Assembly: GCA_016758965.1 (NCBI GenBank)
Contig: JAEPRB010000121.1
Location: forward strand, 1-64,000
Length of the DNA: 64,000 nt
Direction of reading: 5' to 3'
Source of the DNA: Circinella minor
Taxonomy: Eukaryota; Mucoromycota; Mucoromycetes; Mucorales; Lichtheimiaceae
Of this stretch, positions 46,301 to 58,733 are shown in pieces (the first letter of the stretch is position 1; each line of letters starts with the position of its first letter). The notes under the pieces are model-generated. The model was not told where the DNA came from. It did not search any database and saw only the letters and a list, made by a program, of their open reading frames with translations. The position numbers were made by a program, and so were the translations under genes.

Positions 46301-47714
46301 CCTTTATAAAACCCATCTTTTCCATGTATAGCAACAGCTTTTAATGTCCTATTTTAGTTATGATGTTACAAGCAGTGTTATAAGTAAGAGAGAGTAAAAA
46401 TTATTAGTTATTTACCTCTATAAATCAAATTATTATGTTTGACTTACTTCGCAAGATCAGGAAGATACATTATTTCACCCTCTTTAGGGGCTCGTATGCC
46501 ATCAATGAGGAGGTTTTTTTTATGTCTATTCATTTTCTTTAAACGATTCTCCGAGTTTTTCCACTAAATACATAATGTTATTTTATATAAATTTACTACC
46601 ACTACCATATACTCAATACTTGCTCGCGTATATATGTATATACTACGTACCCCTCTTGCTACAAGGGGAGACACCGGAAAACTTGATAAAAATTGGAGTA
46701 CGTAGCGTTACTTACAAAAGTATTTTTATACTCAATGTCATCAAAGATTATAATTATATACACAAAGTAGTTTGATATTTAATTCCACTGAATAGTAAAA
46801 TTGTTTGCCACGTACCCATTTTCTGCTAGATTAATTGCTGGCTGGAAGAGAGTAGTTAAATCTAGCTTACCAGAACCGAAATGTTCAAAAGTGTCAACCC
46901 ATGCGGCAGCAGCACCAGGAACAGTTGCTCCGTGGATACTATCAATAGGAATTTGTGCTTCCGTAATTCCAGCTTTTTGACGAAGATATTCCATAGTCAT
47001 CTTGACGGGAGCTCTAAAAAAATATATATTATATTATTGCTCCTGCCTTTACGTATCATCTCACTTTCATTCTTCTGTTACTATCTTGTTACCTTCCAGA
47101 TCCATTGAGGCCGGTAACTTTATGTGATTTTGCGTCATAAAATAAGCAAAAAGCATCACCACCTATACCTGCCGATCGAGGTGCTATTTAATTTGGGTTA
47201 TATATAGAGGATGAGTAATAAAGCATTTAGAAGTACATTTGTGCAACAGTTGATAAGCAGATATTAGCATAATTGCTATAATACTACGACTTACCGACTA
47301 CACCAACAGCTGCGGCTAAAGTTTTAATGGATTGTAATTAGTAAATTTTATGTTATTCTTTTTAAAATGTAAACAATACAATTTACCGACTGCAACAGCC
47401 GCATCCTAAATATATATATTTTTCAACATGTTAGATTTTTGATTCAAAACGCATAAAAAAAGCTGTCTAAAAAGAAAAAATACCTACAGCAGCATTTCCT
47501 CCCTTCTTGAGAATATCGATCCCAACTTGAGTTGCAAGTGGTTCTCTATTATTTTGAAACAGTGTTATATAAAACCCATATTTTTTTAGATAAATATATA
47601 AGACTTAAACGTTACAGTTGATACCATATATACATACGAACAAGCAACCATCCCATTGACACCATATACTGTAGAACGACGCGAAATAAAAGGAACTGAG
47701 CTGTCAGAGGTCAT
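43352..47714 (-). CDS. Gamma-glutamyltransferase-like Ntn hydrolase
   Basis: Twelve exons: 47714-47638, 47545-47488, 47405-47387, 47315-47295, 47183-47093, 47013-46816, 46681-46651, 46563-46448, 46348-45802, 44225-44202, 44070-43890, 43758-43352; 589 aa in frame. Family blocks: [80 protein letters not shown], then the autocleavage/nucleophile region [19 protein letters not shown] (Thr at about residue 370), [12 protein letters not shown] and [20 protein letters not shown]. It lacks a signal peptide and resembles the bacterial YwrD-type GGT group more than secreted/vacuolar GGT. It would hydrolyse or transfer gamma-glutamyl or acyl amide substrates. Intron 9 (45801-44226) contains a 1.48-kb transposon, yet both its splice sites are canonical. 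Four exons are only 19-31 nt. Confidence 0.9.
44299..44348 (+). repeat. Left terminal inverted repeat
   Basis: CACCATGGGAAATAAAGTG followed by three further GTGAAC motifs at 9-10 bp spacing. These subterminal repeats are candidate transposase-binding sites. Confidence 0.85.
45639..45780 (-). repeat. Right terminal inverted repeat with duplicated subterminal block
   Basis: Two 80-bp-spaced copies of a block beginning GGAAGTTTGTGTAC (45639 and 45719), each followed by tandem GTTCACTTT units; the outermost 40 bp (45741-45780) is the true TIR matching the left end. Confidence 0.8.
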
Positions 47715-48606
47715 TTTGATAATAAGGGAAGAGCGCAGAAAAGAAAAAAATATCTTTTATTTTTTAGGGGATCTTTTTGCAGTTAATTTATATACTTACT
47801 CAAAAATACGTGCACATGCAAGTCTGACATCCCCCTGAAAAAGAATTATGTAGTATAAAAAACATTATTCAATAACCTTGCTACAGTTCAAATTAATAGT
47901 TGAGCATTTGGAATGTTTCATTATCATATTGGGGGGGGGAAATATCTGACAACCAGTTAAAGTATCACTCATATTTTATAGTTTTATTTCAGTTAAACAA
48001 AAATTAACTTATGATTTATAGTCCAGTATAGCTGCAGCATAAACTCTGGAAATTTAACTACATACTATACGCTCATTTCTTGATTTATCAACTGGCTATT
48101 ATATATACACATTTATTTTATTATATTTAATGTCATTTGTTGTTAATTACTCATCATATCATACGTACCGATGGTTTTTGTAACTTGAGTGATCAAATTA
48201 CGTTGCCAATGTGTTGTATTGTTGCTAGTGATGATAGAAAAAGGAATCAGTTGTTATACCAGGGACCTTTCACAGAAAACATCAAAAATACCGTAACTGT
48301 ATATTTTAATAATTAAATTTAACACGATATTACAATGAAACTGAAGTAAATACTTATTAGACTCAAAGCAAATATCTGCTGCGCTATGATATATTTATTT
48401 CAATCCCACACAGTCCTTTAGAATTCCACGAGAGACCTATCAGGATCCGAGATGCCAAATATGGATAATGAGAAAACTCCGCGTAGAATGGTATTTCCAG
48501 TTTGCAATACCTTCGCCCTGGGTGTTTCCTCACATTCGATCGTTTTTTTTTATTATTTCTAACAACTTGATTTCCTACTAATTCTTTTAGTCAAGTTTAA
48601 ACAACC
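47715..48606. other. Divergent promoter region GGT / epsin
   Basis: 892 bp between divergent starts. No gene supported. A GC-richer patch at about 48410-48540 lies just upstream of the epsin start and may be 5' UTR. Confidence 0.45.
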
Positions 48607-51600
48607 ATGACAGGAAAGGGTGTTGTTCGAAGCATGTAAGTCAGATTATTTAATTGAGAAAATATATGATAATTTAGGTAAACCATTAGTAGTAAAAAAA
48701 AAAGGACAGTAGCAAACTCATCTATCCCCTTATCCTCCTTCTCTTTTAAATTTATTAGAAAAAACTACGCCAAAGGATTTTCCGATGTACAGAGAAAAGT
48801 TCGTGAAGCAACTTCCAATGATCCATGGGGACCCAGTGGTACATTGATGAATGAAGTTGCTCAACTAACATTCAATCAGTAAGTTTTTTCTTTACCGGGA
48901 TGAGGGAAAAAAGGAGCTATTGTTGACTATATATGTTTTTGGTGGTGTGGGAAGTAATGGTAAAAATATATACACTGTGTAATTCTTATTGTCAGTCTTT
49001 TTGTGTGACATGGGTTAATCTACTTTTTTTTCCCTTTCAAATTCAATCAATTAAATGATGAATGATAGATTTTTTTTGCTAACGAACTACTATTTATTAT
49101 TTAGACATGATTTTATCGAAATTATGGATATGATAGATAAGCGTTTGAATGATAAGGGAAAGAACTGGCGTCATGTTTTTAAGGTGAGGCTAAAAAAAGA
49201 ACATGGAAAAATACAGAAAATAATTATAATTAAAGGAAACAATGAAGAAATTATTACATGATATCCCATTTACTAAAAGTATTGCTATAGGCTCTTCTTT
49301 TGCTGGATTACTGTCTACACGTGGGATCGGAGAATGTCGTTCTGTACGCCAAGGAAAACGTTTATGTTATTAAGACTCTTAAGGAATTTCAACATGTCGA
49401 TGACAATGGCCGGGATGTTGGCGCTAATGGTACTTTATTCATCTAGGGAAAGAAAGCTCATAGAAAGGGAGGATGGAAGAATAAAAGAGTGTGTATAGAA
49501 GAAAAGGAGGGGGGAGGGGAGTACCATGCGTCTATCTCCCTTCTTTAGATTACAATATTAAAAAAGAGACTCTATTGTGAATACTAGTTCGTCAAAAGGC
49601 TAAAGACATTACCAGTTTATTGACGGATGATGCTCGATTGAAGGATGAACGACGTCAAAGACAACAAATGCGAGATCGAATGGCTGGTGTGAATGACTAT
49701 ATGAATGATGCCATGGGTATTCGTCCTGGTGATCGTCCTGTAGATCCATCCGGTGGTGGCCCATCCAATGGCGGAGGAAGACAGGGTGACGGTGAAGATA
49801 GAGAACTTCAGCGTGCTTTGGATGAAAGTCGTCGTATGGCAGAAGCAGAAGAAAGAAAACGACTCGAGAAACAGGGGTAAGCTAATATTTTTATTGTCAG
49901 GGCTTATGTATGCATGCATATGCATTTACTTTTTGATTTTGCTGATGAAATTATAATCTATAATTAGCGATGAAGATTTAGCAAAGGCAATCCGTCTTAG
50001 TGAACAAGAGGCACAAGAAAAGGAACGAAAGCAAAAAGAAAAACTTGGCCGTGAAAATCAAGACAACATATTTAGTCTTAATAATACTAACAATAATAAT
50101 GCACAATCTGCTAGGTAAATATAATTATTATTGTTATTATTAACTAAGGAGCAACATTTACATAAAATTAATCTTGGTATATATATTTGGTTAGCTTCAA
50201 TCCTTTCCCACAAACACAATCTTTTGATTCGTCTTTGAACCCTTATCAACAACAGCAACAACAATTACAGCAACCACAACAGCAATGGCCACAAGCTACT
50301 GGAATGACCAACATGACTTTTGGTGATCCTATTGGTGCTGGAAATCCTCAATTGACTGTTCAAAACACGGGTATGATGAACAATCCTTATCAACAGCAAT
50401 TGCAATTGCAAAACAATCCTTACCAACAAATGAGTGGGGCTGCATTTGGAGGTGGATTGCAAGCACAAATGACAGGTCTTCCTCAACAAAGTCAAATGAC
50501 TGGGATGGCACCATTTCAAACAAGCACAGTAACAGGCTTCCAACAACCACAATTTACTGCTGCTTCAAATAATCCATTTGGACAACTTTCAGCACCACAA
50601 ACATCTCAAACTTCGTCGACTGCATTTGGCTCTGGTACATTTGGTCAAACTTTATCGGCTTCACCTACTGTCACATCAGCGACACTTGCTAATCGATCAC
50701 CTTCTCTTTCCGTTGCAAATACTGTAACAACATCGTCTGCTGCTGGTCAGTCTCGTTCTCTCAGCTTCCCATCATCTCCTTCCATGCAAGTAAGTAAATT
50801 CTCATTGTTTTTAGTATAATTTCGGGTATCGGAGATCGGACGTAAACGATGGCCCGTGCGCCAGAAATTTTTTCACATTTTACTAATGCATCATTATTTA
50901 TCTATATGTTTTTTACCTTCTTTTTTTTATTAGCCGACAGGAACACAAGCAACGTCGAGTCCATCGGGAGATGGTCGTTTCGCCAAGTTGAATGCATTAC
51001 TTGCCAATAAGGAGTAGGAATTTTTTTTAACAATTTTTAGTTAATTATTCACAATGAAACTAACAATACTTATAATTTAGTGATGGTATGGATACATTTG
51101 GTAACACTGGTAATTTGCGGTTCCCAATGTAAGTTTTTAATCCTTTCCCTCAATAAAAATGATATAAGTTGAGGAAAGAAAAAAAAAACTAATTATAGGT
51201 TTTCTTAAAAAACGCAGGGGAACTGGATATGCCAACACGATTCAACCCGATTTTACAGGTGCCACCAATATCAATAACAATAGTGGTAGCAGTGGTGACC
51301 TTTTGAATATTGGTAACAACGGCAATGGAGCACAACAGAATACCAACAATACACAATCTAGTTTTGCTGATGTATGTCCCTCCTTTTTTTTAGTTTACTA
51401 GTCGAAAGAAGTAAATATAAACTAATTTGTTTTTTCATTTTGTATATAGTCATTTAGTCAACAAACCAGCCGAAACCCTTTTGGACAACCTAGTCCATCG
51501 TTAGCACCAGCTACCCCCAAAACAAATAATCAAAAGAGTTTGCTTGAATTGATGCAAGAACAAAAGCAGCAGCAACAGCAACAATCATCACTACAACTCC

Positions 51601-51848
51601 CTCAAACCGGCATGCAGTCTCAAATGACGGGTATGCAGCCCCAAATGACAGGTATGCAACCCCAAATGACAGGTATGCAACCCCAAATGACAGGTATGCA
51701 ACCTCAAATGACAGGTATGCCCTTTGGTCAGCAACAACAACAACAACAACAACAGCAACAATCCTCTCCATTCTTACAGCAACCTCAAATCACCGGATTT
51801 AATAATGGTTTTGGACAACAAAACCATCAAACTGGATCACTATTCTAA
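48607..51848 (+). CDS. ENT1: Epsin, ENTH-domain endocytic adaptor
   Basis: Eleven exons (48607-48635, 48759-48878, 49105-49183, 49291-49429, 49588-49876, 49968-50114, 50195-50789, 50934-51013, 51081-51128, 51218-51371, 51450-51848) give 692 aa. Residues about 8-145 form the ENTH domain (IKNYAKGFSDVQRKVREATS, DPWGPSGTLMNEVAQLT, NWRHVFKALLLLDYCLHVGS, IKTLKEFQHVD), which binds PI(4,5)P2. Two UIMs follow: EDRELQRALDESRRMAEAEE and DEDLAKAIRLSEQEAQEKE. The rest is Gln-rich with NPF motifs (SFNPFPQ, SNNPFGQ, RNPFGQ) for EH-domain partners and many QMTG repeats. A terminal clathrin box is not clear; SLLELM is a weak candidate. It couples ubiquitylated cargo to clathrin/actin at endocytic sites, alongside coronin and a SUR7-like protein in this window. 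Confidence 0.95.
51612..51716 (+). repeat. 21-nt coding tandem repeat (MQPQMTG)x5 in epsin
   Basis: Five near-identical 21-nt units encode MQSQMTG then four MQPQMTG; related QMTG motifs occur singly upstream (about 50470-50510). Confidence 0.95.
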
Positions 51849-51971
51849 TTTTTTTTCTATCTTTTCCCTCACACATTATCATCATTCTTTTTGTCCGCTT
51901 TTTTATGTCACCCAAGATACACATATTTTCTCTCTTTTTTACCTCTATTTTCTTTTATCTATGTGAACATC

Positions 51972-52002
<31 letters not shown>

Positions 52003-52393
52003 AACATTCCCGCATTTAATGTCGATAATACATCAACAACTTTAAAAACCGTTATCACTATGACAACATAAAATAAGTACAAGGTTTATTTGTGACCCTA
52101 ACAATAAAATAGGCAGTAATCACAAGAGACCAGTTACTTGTGGAGAGAGTCATCTAATTTTTTTTATACATTATCTAATAATATGGAATAAACAATACTA
52201 TCACTGAGCTACAGCCATATTAACTTTATGAAGCTTGGCTTTATATCAAAGATTTCAGATTATTGTGTAGAGAGAGGTTTGTCAAAAATAACCTAAGCCA
52301 CACAAATCTGTTTCCCAAAAGAGATTATCCAGAGCTGATACGCTTCCTGTTGAATTTTAACTTTCTCTTTTTTAACTTATATATCGTTAAATC
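51849..52393. other. Intergenic region epsin to RPB10
   Basis: 545 bp; epsin 3' UTR with a (TA)14 microsatellite at 51972-51999, then the RPB10 promoter. No gene supported. Confidence 0.5.
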
Positions 52394-52788
52394 ATGATTA
52401 TTCCCGTTCGTTGTTTCTCTTGCGGCAAAGTCATTGGAAACAAATGGGATAACTATTTATCTTTATTGCAAGCTGAATATACTGAAGGGTGAGATTTATT
52501 TTTTGGTCTTTTCAATCTTTTTAATTTTAGTAGATTAAATAACTAAATGCAACTTTTTTTTGTAACAATTACAGTGAAGCACTTGATGCCCTTGGCTTGA
52601 AACGTTATTGTTGCAGACGTATGGTCTTAACTCACGTTGATTTGATTGAAAAGCTTTTACATTATAATCGTAAGTCATTTAATAATATTTTTAAGTAAGA
52701 TGGATAAAACACGTAATTAACTATTTGATTTTAATACATTTTTTTATTGTTAGCCTTGGAACGTAGCAAGAGAGGAAACCGTGCTTAA
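52394..52788 (+). CDS. RPB10: RNA polymerases I/II/III shared subunit RPABC5
   Basis: Three exons (52394-52488, 52575-52669, 52754-52788) encode 74 aa. It matches the family from the first residue: [18 protein letters not shown], then [20 protein letters not shown]. The invariant CxxC and CC pair bind zinc. Rpb10 is an assembly subunit common to all three nuclear polymerases and pairs functionally with RPA2 encoded elsewhere in this window. The C-terminal [10 protein letters not shown] is slightly longer than the usual 67-71 aa. Confidence 0.97.
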
Positions 52789-53018
52789 AATACCATACAA
52801 TTACCTACATAAAAAAAACGACACTGCGCACCCATTTTCACCCATTCACATACACAAAAAAAACATACTACATGCATTTCATGATTACAACAGATTGTTT
52901 TATGTAAATAATTACTCTTTTTTCTTTACTCAAATACATTTATTTAGCCAAAATATATAAGCAATATTTTGTTTTGGAAATGGGTGGTATACAAACAAAA
53001 AGGAAAAATTGAAAATAA

Positions 53019-53057
<39 letters not shown>

Positions 53058-53116
53058 AGCGTGTGTATGAGTGAAAGAGGAGAGGTGCGAATGAGGTTTT
53101 TTTTTTTCTTTTTTCT
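52789..53116. other. Convergent 3' region RPB10 / Ser-rich protein
   Basis: 328 bp with a (GT)n microsatellite at about 53032-53057. No gene supported. Confidence 0.6.
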
Positions 53117-54616
53117 TTATACATTATGAAGAGTATAATGATACCAAATTCCTAAACCGATGATAACAGGGACAATCAACACACTAAAGCAACTCATCCA
53201 ACAATTCAAGATACCAAGTATACGAGGATTTGCAAAAAATAACGATTGAGCTTCTGGATTGTTATGCTGTTTGGATAATCGAGTAGGATGTCGTAAATAA
53301 ATACATGCCCCAACCCACCATAAAGGAAAAAACAAGAATCCAAATAAGAACATGGATGATTGAACAGTCGAAGAAGAAAAGTCAAAACGCTTATTGTCTT
53401 GTCTAATTTTTGTAATGGCATTTTTACCATTTACTTCAACTTGTTGTTTTCCCGATCGTCCTTGAGTATCAAACCAGAACGCTGAGAATCGATGTGGGTA
53501 ATTTTGGTGGATGATGGAATCAAGTTTTGATAATGGATTGGATAAGGAAGATAAGCTGGATATAGTTGGGGGTCGAATAAATGCGCTACTTTTCTTGGTA
53601 TCAGTATTGTTGGTGCCGTTACCACCACTAGTATTCTTGGAAATAAGTCGCTGTTTATTCTTTTTTCGTCGCGGATGGTGCTGGACCCAACTGTAGAACC
53701 AACTACTTTCACTGTACAGTCGCCCGCGCTGTGGTCTTGATTCAGAGGACACTGAAGAAGGTGTGTGTGGATTAGTATACGTATTACGAAGAGGGTGATG
53801 ACGATGAGTACGGCGAGGACATGATGTATTATTATTATTATTATCGATATGATTAGTATGATTGGTAATATGATTACTATTATTACTGCTATTACTGTTG
53901 TTGTTGTTGCAATATTGGCAGCTGGATAATTGTGATGAGAGCATGCTTTCTGTACTGATATAATCGTCGTAAAGAATTTCAGGAACGTCTGTTATTGCTG
54001 CGTCTTCATCAGAAATATGAAGTACCATGGATGATCGTACAGATGGATATTTATTGCTATTATTATTATTCGAACGGTAATGGCTGTTACTGTTGCTACT
54101 ACTACCAACATTTTTTAAGGTTGATAAAATTCCCGCTAGACTATGCCTTCGCTTCATTCGAACAGATTTCTTTTTACTGCTGCTTGCTATTCCTCCTGTG
54201 CCTTGAATAAATCGTCGTTTTTCTTTTTGTAATACTCGCGAAGATGGTGGAAATGTCCGTCGTCGATGCCGAAATATCATTGAAAGTGTTGCACTACTCC
54301 TTCGTTGCGGTTGTTTTATTGATGACCATGTCGACCAACGCAAACTAACACCACTACTACAACTTTCTGTTCCATTTCGTCTACTCGGTGGTAGCGGCCT
54401 TTTACGTGGTTTTGGCCGTACAGCTGGGAAAGAGGAATATATTGCTCCTGTACCATCCAATCCAACTGAAGATGAAGTTGTCGTCGTTGTTACATCAGAT
54501 GATGCTATATTTTTTGGTGGTTTACTGCTATTACTCTCGTCAGATAGTTCCTGTTGATTACTACTACTATTATTATTATTACTCGAATTACTCTTTTGTT
54601 TCCGTGATGTCGACAT
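53117..54616 (-). CDS. Ser/Asn-rich protein with two C-terminal TM helices
   Basis: Intronless, 499 aa. The first about 420 residues are disordered and basic: poly-Ser/Asn/Thr tracts, Arg-rich clusters (KPRKRPLPPSRR, RMKRRHSLAG) and an SRP-type phosphosite context. Two hydrophobic segments end the protein: MFLFGFLFFPLWWVGACIYL (about 422-442) and LGILNCWMSCFSVLIVPVII (about 466-486). A large serine-rich head plus a C-terminal LFGF.FFPLWW hairpin recurs in fungal serine-rich membrane proteins as I remember them; no function is established. The head should face the cytosol if the two helices form a hairpin. Convergent with RPB10. Confidence 0.78.
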   Translation of the reverse strand: MSTSRKQKSNSSNNNNSSSNQQELSDESNSSKPPKNIASSDVTTTTTSSSVGLDGTGAIYSSFPAVRPKPRKRPLPPSRRNGTESCSSGVSLRWSTWSSIKQPQRRSSATLSMIFRHRRRTFPPSSRVLQKEKRRFIQGTGGIASSSKKKSVRMKRRHSLAGILSTLKNVGSSSNSNSHYRSNNNNSNKYPSVRSSMVLHISDEDAAITDVPEILYDDYISTESMLSSQLSSCQYCNNNNSNSSNNSNHITNHTNHIDNNNNNTSCPRRTHRHHPLRNTYTNPHTPSSVSSESRPQRGRLYSESSWFYSWVQHHPRRKKNKQRLISKNTSGGNGTNNTDTKKSSAFIRPPTISSLSSLSNPLSKLDSIIHQNYPHRFSAFWFDTQGRSGKQQVEVNGKNAITKIRQDNKRFDFSSSTVQSSMFLFGFLFFPLWWVGACIYLRHPTRLSKQHNNPEAQSLFFANPRILGILNCWMSCFSVLIVPVIIGLGIWYHYTLHNV

Positions 54617-57600
54617 TGTTATTATTTTATATATACGATATTAGAGAAAGAAAAAAAAAAGAAGGAGAGGGAGAGAGAAAAAGGGAAAGCTTGTAAACTC
54701 TTTTTTTTGTTTAAACAGTAAGTTATATTTCTCTGATTAGTCACGTACTAGTGCATTGAAATTAATTACACTTTTTTCCAGAACGATGCAACTTTTTTTA
54801 GATAAATATATATTTTTGATGAAGAAAAAGAAGAAAAGAGGCAAGAAAGACGAACGAAAAAGCGGGATATATGTATGTGTACAATATAAGATATAAAAAA
54901 AATATATTTGAAATTAATGGGGTCTCCCCCCCCCTTCCCAATCTCTTCTTCCCCACTCCTTAATAAATAGAGTATTGTACAAAAAAAAAACCCATGAAGT
55001 CAAAGTAGTCGACGCATTATTATTATTATTTTAGCCTTACCCCTTCCGTATCCTCCTTCTATTCGTGTGCCACAAAGCATCATACAGTCAGTACTCATGA
55101 TTCCACGTTGAGATTCGTCTCCTTAAATCTCTTATATGATGATCGAATAATTATTTATATTGTCTTCATCATAAATAACCACATCAACGCCAATACTTGA
55201 TTTTATATAATTTTGACAATGATTTTGGTATTTTTTCATGACAAAATGTGAAGAAGAAACACTCTACTATTATAGTTTATTGCCCTTATCATTCTATCGG
55301 TTTTGACAAATAACTTCGCATTATTATGGTCCTGCTCTTTTCATAATAAATCTAGAGGAACAATAATATATGTACGATTGACATTCTTTATGTTGTGATA
55401 GGTGTCACAAAATCATATATGTTACAGCTGTGTACTGTCTGCTTTGTCGATCAAGCAAAAAAGCTCCATGTAGAAAACCGATATTATCTGACCCCGGTAA
55501 TATTATTATATTATATTGAAAAATGGTAGTATCAACGTATTTTACATATGTTGTCGTTTCTTTTTATAAAAAAAAAAAGAAAGACACATTCGGTATTTCA
55601 GTCATCAGTATTTGGTTTTTAACATCCTATATCTTTTGTATTTTTCTCTGCGACAAAAAAAATAACCAATGACAGATACGTAATGAGATAAAAGCGAAAA
55701 AAATAACCATGGCGATGGTACTGTAGTCATGATAATAAACGTATCTATAAAAATAAGTAACAGCTAATACATGTACCCCTCATTAACAACCCCTTTTTTT
55801 TGCCTCTCATCAACCCCTTTCAAAATTAAACTCCTTTCAAATTTCCTTTCTTTTTTTTGTTTTATGTGTGCTTGTGTATGGTTGTTTATTTTTATTTTTT
55901 ATTTCCGTCTCCATCCTTCTTCTCAATGCGGTTTAAAAACATAAAGAGTTTCTTTATATAATGATTCTTGCTCTCAAGATATCAATTCTGATTTTAAGGC
56001 AGTGCATAAAAACTGAATAAAATTTATTTCGTTGAATAGAAATACTATAAGATGACATAATAGGTAACCCTAATATAACATGAACATTCTTTTAATTGAC
56101 ACAGACTCTTCCCCTTGCTTGATTTTCCCCTCTCTATTTGGATATTTTTATACACCAAATTTTCCATACGTAATACAGTATATGCTTTTTTAACTCATTA
56201 TTCCCCCCTTTTTTTTATAGTGAGATTTATTGTACTTTAATTTTTTTTCACTATCATTTACAGTACTGTACATTCTCTGTTGGTTATTGTAGCATAGCAA
56301 CGCAGAATAAATATTAATATTGTGATGACAATTATCACTTCTGCGTTTAATTATTAAAATTGAAGCGAATTTTGAATGATATTTACTTGTGCATAGCCTA
56401 CTTTTATGCTCTATTTATATTGTACTACGTACTTCAAAGTGTAATTTGTTATGTATGGCAAAATTCATCAAATACCAGTATAGTCTCATGTCAATACAGC
56501 TTTCTCTGTTGTACCCAATTAGAAGTATCTCGATATAATACTGTATCTTTACAGTCTAACTCTTAATAAGGATTCGCCAGAAACTGGTTGTGTGTAAACG
56601 CCTAACTACTGGAGTGCTACTATTTGTGCAATCATTAGTATATCATATGCATGAAAATAATTAGATGAATTTCTTTGACATAAAGTATCACGACACATGA
56701 CGCTGCAAAAAAAAAGTATATTCTACCTGATCACTATTTTTCTATGGTCAGCACATATGCAATGTATGCCCGGCTTCTTTTTTCTGAATACGAAATTGGC
56801 AATATCAAATCTTAAGCCATATAGGTTCAGTAATTCAAAAAGACACTCTACGTGCCTGTATTTATTAAATCGCAGCACGTACACTTGGCATAAGAAATAT
56901 AAACAAAATTGCATTAACGATGCTTTCTTTTTTTAAAAAAAAATAAAAGCCAAAAGTTTATGCACTGCAAGCGTAAAAAGAAAAAAAAACCGCTCATGCA
57001 CCCTTAAAACAGTATTACAGACATACTAAAAAAGGGTTTGTGTTTTTTCTTTTTGTTACTTCTTGATTATCCAAAAACTTTATGATATAATACTTTTCTT
57101 AATCTTATAGGTCTTCTATATGTATTGGTGAAAGAAAAAACAATAATTAGTTTTCATTATCATACAGTTGGTAATAACTTATATAATTGAAGCATTTTGC
57201 TTTCTGTAAGTGTATAATCTTTTACTAAGTTTGATATATAATTTTATGTATTGGAAAAATTGCCAAAAAAAAAAAATAGAAGCTGCGGCTAAATAAACCA
57301 TACGATGCACTTAAAAATCACAACAAATTATCGATAGTATACTTATAATTACTTTGAAAAATAATTATAGGCAATGGGTCACAATGGAACCGACATTCAA
57401 CACAGCTGATCGCTCTTGAAGTTTTGGTCCCCAGTGTATAAGACTGTTTGGAGGCATAGTATGATAAACAAATCATATGACAAATTTCTATATATATCAT
57501 AGATATATATGCATTTATGATATCCTCCAGAATTATCTATAAAATATTTAGTTATGTGGTAACAAAAAATATATGTTTAATAATCATATACAAAGGAAAA

Positions 57601-57880
57601 GGATTATGAATTAATAATATAATTTACATTTTTTTGCGAATGTAGACAAGGGGTTGAAGTAAAAATGTGTTTGGAAAGTAGTAAAATGGTGTGTATAAAA
57701 GCATTTATAATAATAAATATACATATATGGGTTGTTTGTTTGTTTTGTATGGTAAAAGGGGCGGATTGGTGTAATATAGTGTATATAAACAAATCGAGGG
57801 ATATCAAAAATATCATTCGATGATGGGGTAATAATGATAATGATGAATGATTTATGCATGTGTTCGATAATAATATATTT
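54617..57880. other. Gene-poor region
   Basis: 3.26 kb without a supportable gene. Short open stretches of 60-80 codons lack start context and splice partners. A C-run (54926-54935) and poly-A/T runs are present. A GC-richer patch at 55030-55140 on the minus strand has C- and D-box-like strings but no terminal stem, so it is not called a snoRNA. Confidence 0.5.
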
Positions 57881-58733
57881 TTAAACTTTATCTTCATGGA
57901 CTCGTCGACCAGCACCAAAGCAACATGTTAAACAATACCAGAATGATGAAAGCAACAATGCAACCATAGCACCAAGTGTCATCCACATAGAAGGGCCCAA
58001 GTGCCCTGACACATCCACACCAGCACCCTTTACATTATTAATTCCTCGCATAGAAACAACCATAAGGATGATAAAGACAACGATCATAACAATAGCTGAA
58101 ATAAATGTGAGGAAGGATGCCAAAAAATCACTTCCACGACGGAATCCTGCCATAAAGGTAACCAACATGGCGAATAATGTAAGGCCAAGAGCAATCCAAT
58201 ACAAGATAAAGTTGGCTAAGAATACTTTTGAAAGCCCATCAAGCCCAGCGACTTCCCGAATAGATGCATAATCAGAACCACCTGCTGTAGCTAATTATAT
58301 GAAATGTAAGGGAAAAAAATGTCAGTAAATATAGAGCAATTTTAAAATATCAATGATGATAAGAATCTTTTTGTTATTGGTGTCAATAACTTACTCCAAT
58401 CAAAAGCAGGGTGTGGACTACTACATGACTCTACTATACCATCACGGCCCGAACAAGACGACCTGTAAAGAAAAAAAAAGGATTAATAAGGATACGGGTG
58501 TCATTGAAAAATAAACAAATGTATAAAAATGGTAATAATGGGATAATATATGAATGGAAAGAAAGGTCGAACAAAACTTACCATAATCCAAAATTAATGA
58601 AGTCAGAACCTGTTTCAAGTCGTGCAAAATAAAGGTCGCGTAAGAATGGTCGATTATATGTGCTGCCTAATAATGTAAATACTTGAAGGACAAGCGCAGC
58701 GAAATCAAAAAATGTGGCAAGAAATGCAAGCAT
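57881..58733 (-). CDS. SUR7/PalI-like (claudin-like) tetraspan membrane protein
   Basis: Three exons (58733-58582, 58462-58395, 58290-57881) encode 209 aa. TM1 near MLAFLATFFDFAALVLQVFTLL; extracellular loop with FINFGLWSSCSG and two further Cys; TM2 YWIALGLTLFAMLVTFMAGF; TM3 FLASFLTFISAIVMIVVFII; TM4 SMWMTLGAMVALLLSSFWYC, then a short cytosolic tail GAGRRVHEDKV. This order (TM, GLW...C loop, three TMs) is that of the SUR7/PalI family, found in eisosomes, cell-wall integrity and pH-sensing complexes. The exact paralogue cannot be assigned. Confidence 0.82.

Noticed and set aside
46563..46816. Apparent non-canonical intron in the GGT gene flanked by a 7-bp direct repeat AGTGGAA
   Set aside because: Canonical GTACGT donors at 46815-46810 and 46650-46645 and an AAG acceptor define an extra 31-nt exon encoding the expected [10 protein letters not shown], so the repeat is coincidental.
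43352..47714. GGT gene as a transposon-disrupted pseudogene
   Set aside because: The element lies wholly between a canonical donor and branch point/acceptor, and the joined frame is complete with all family motifs.
55080..55165. Second box C/D snoRNA on the minus strand (TATGATGA ... ACTGA)
   Set aside because: No terminal stem, no D'/C' pair and no recognisable rRNA complement.
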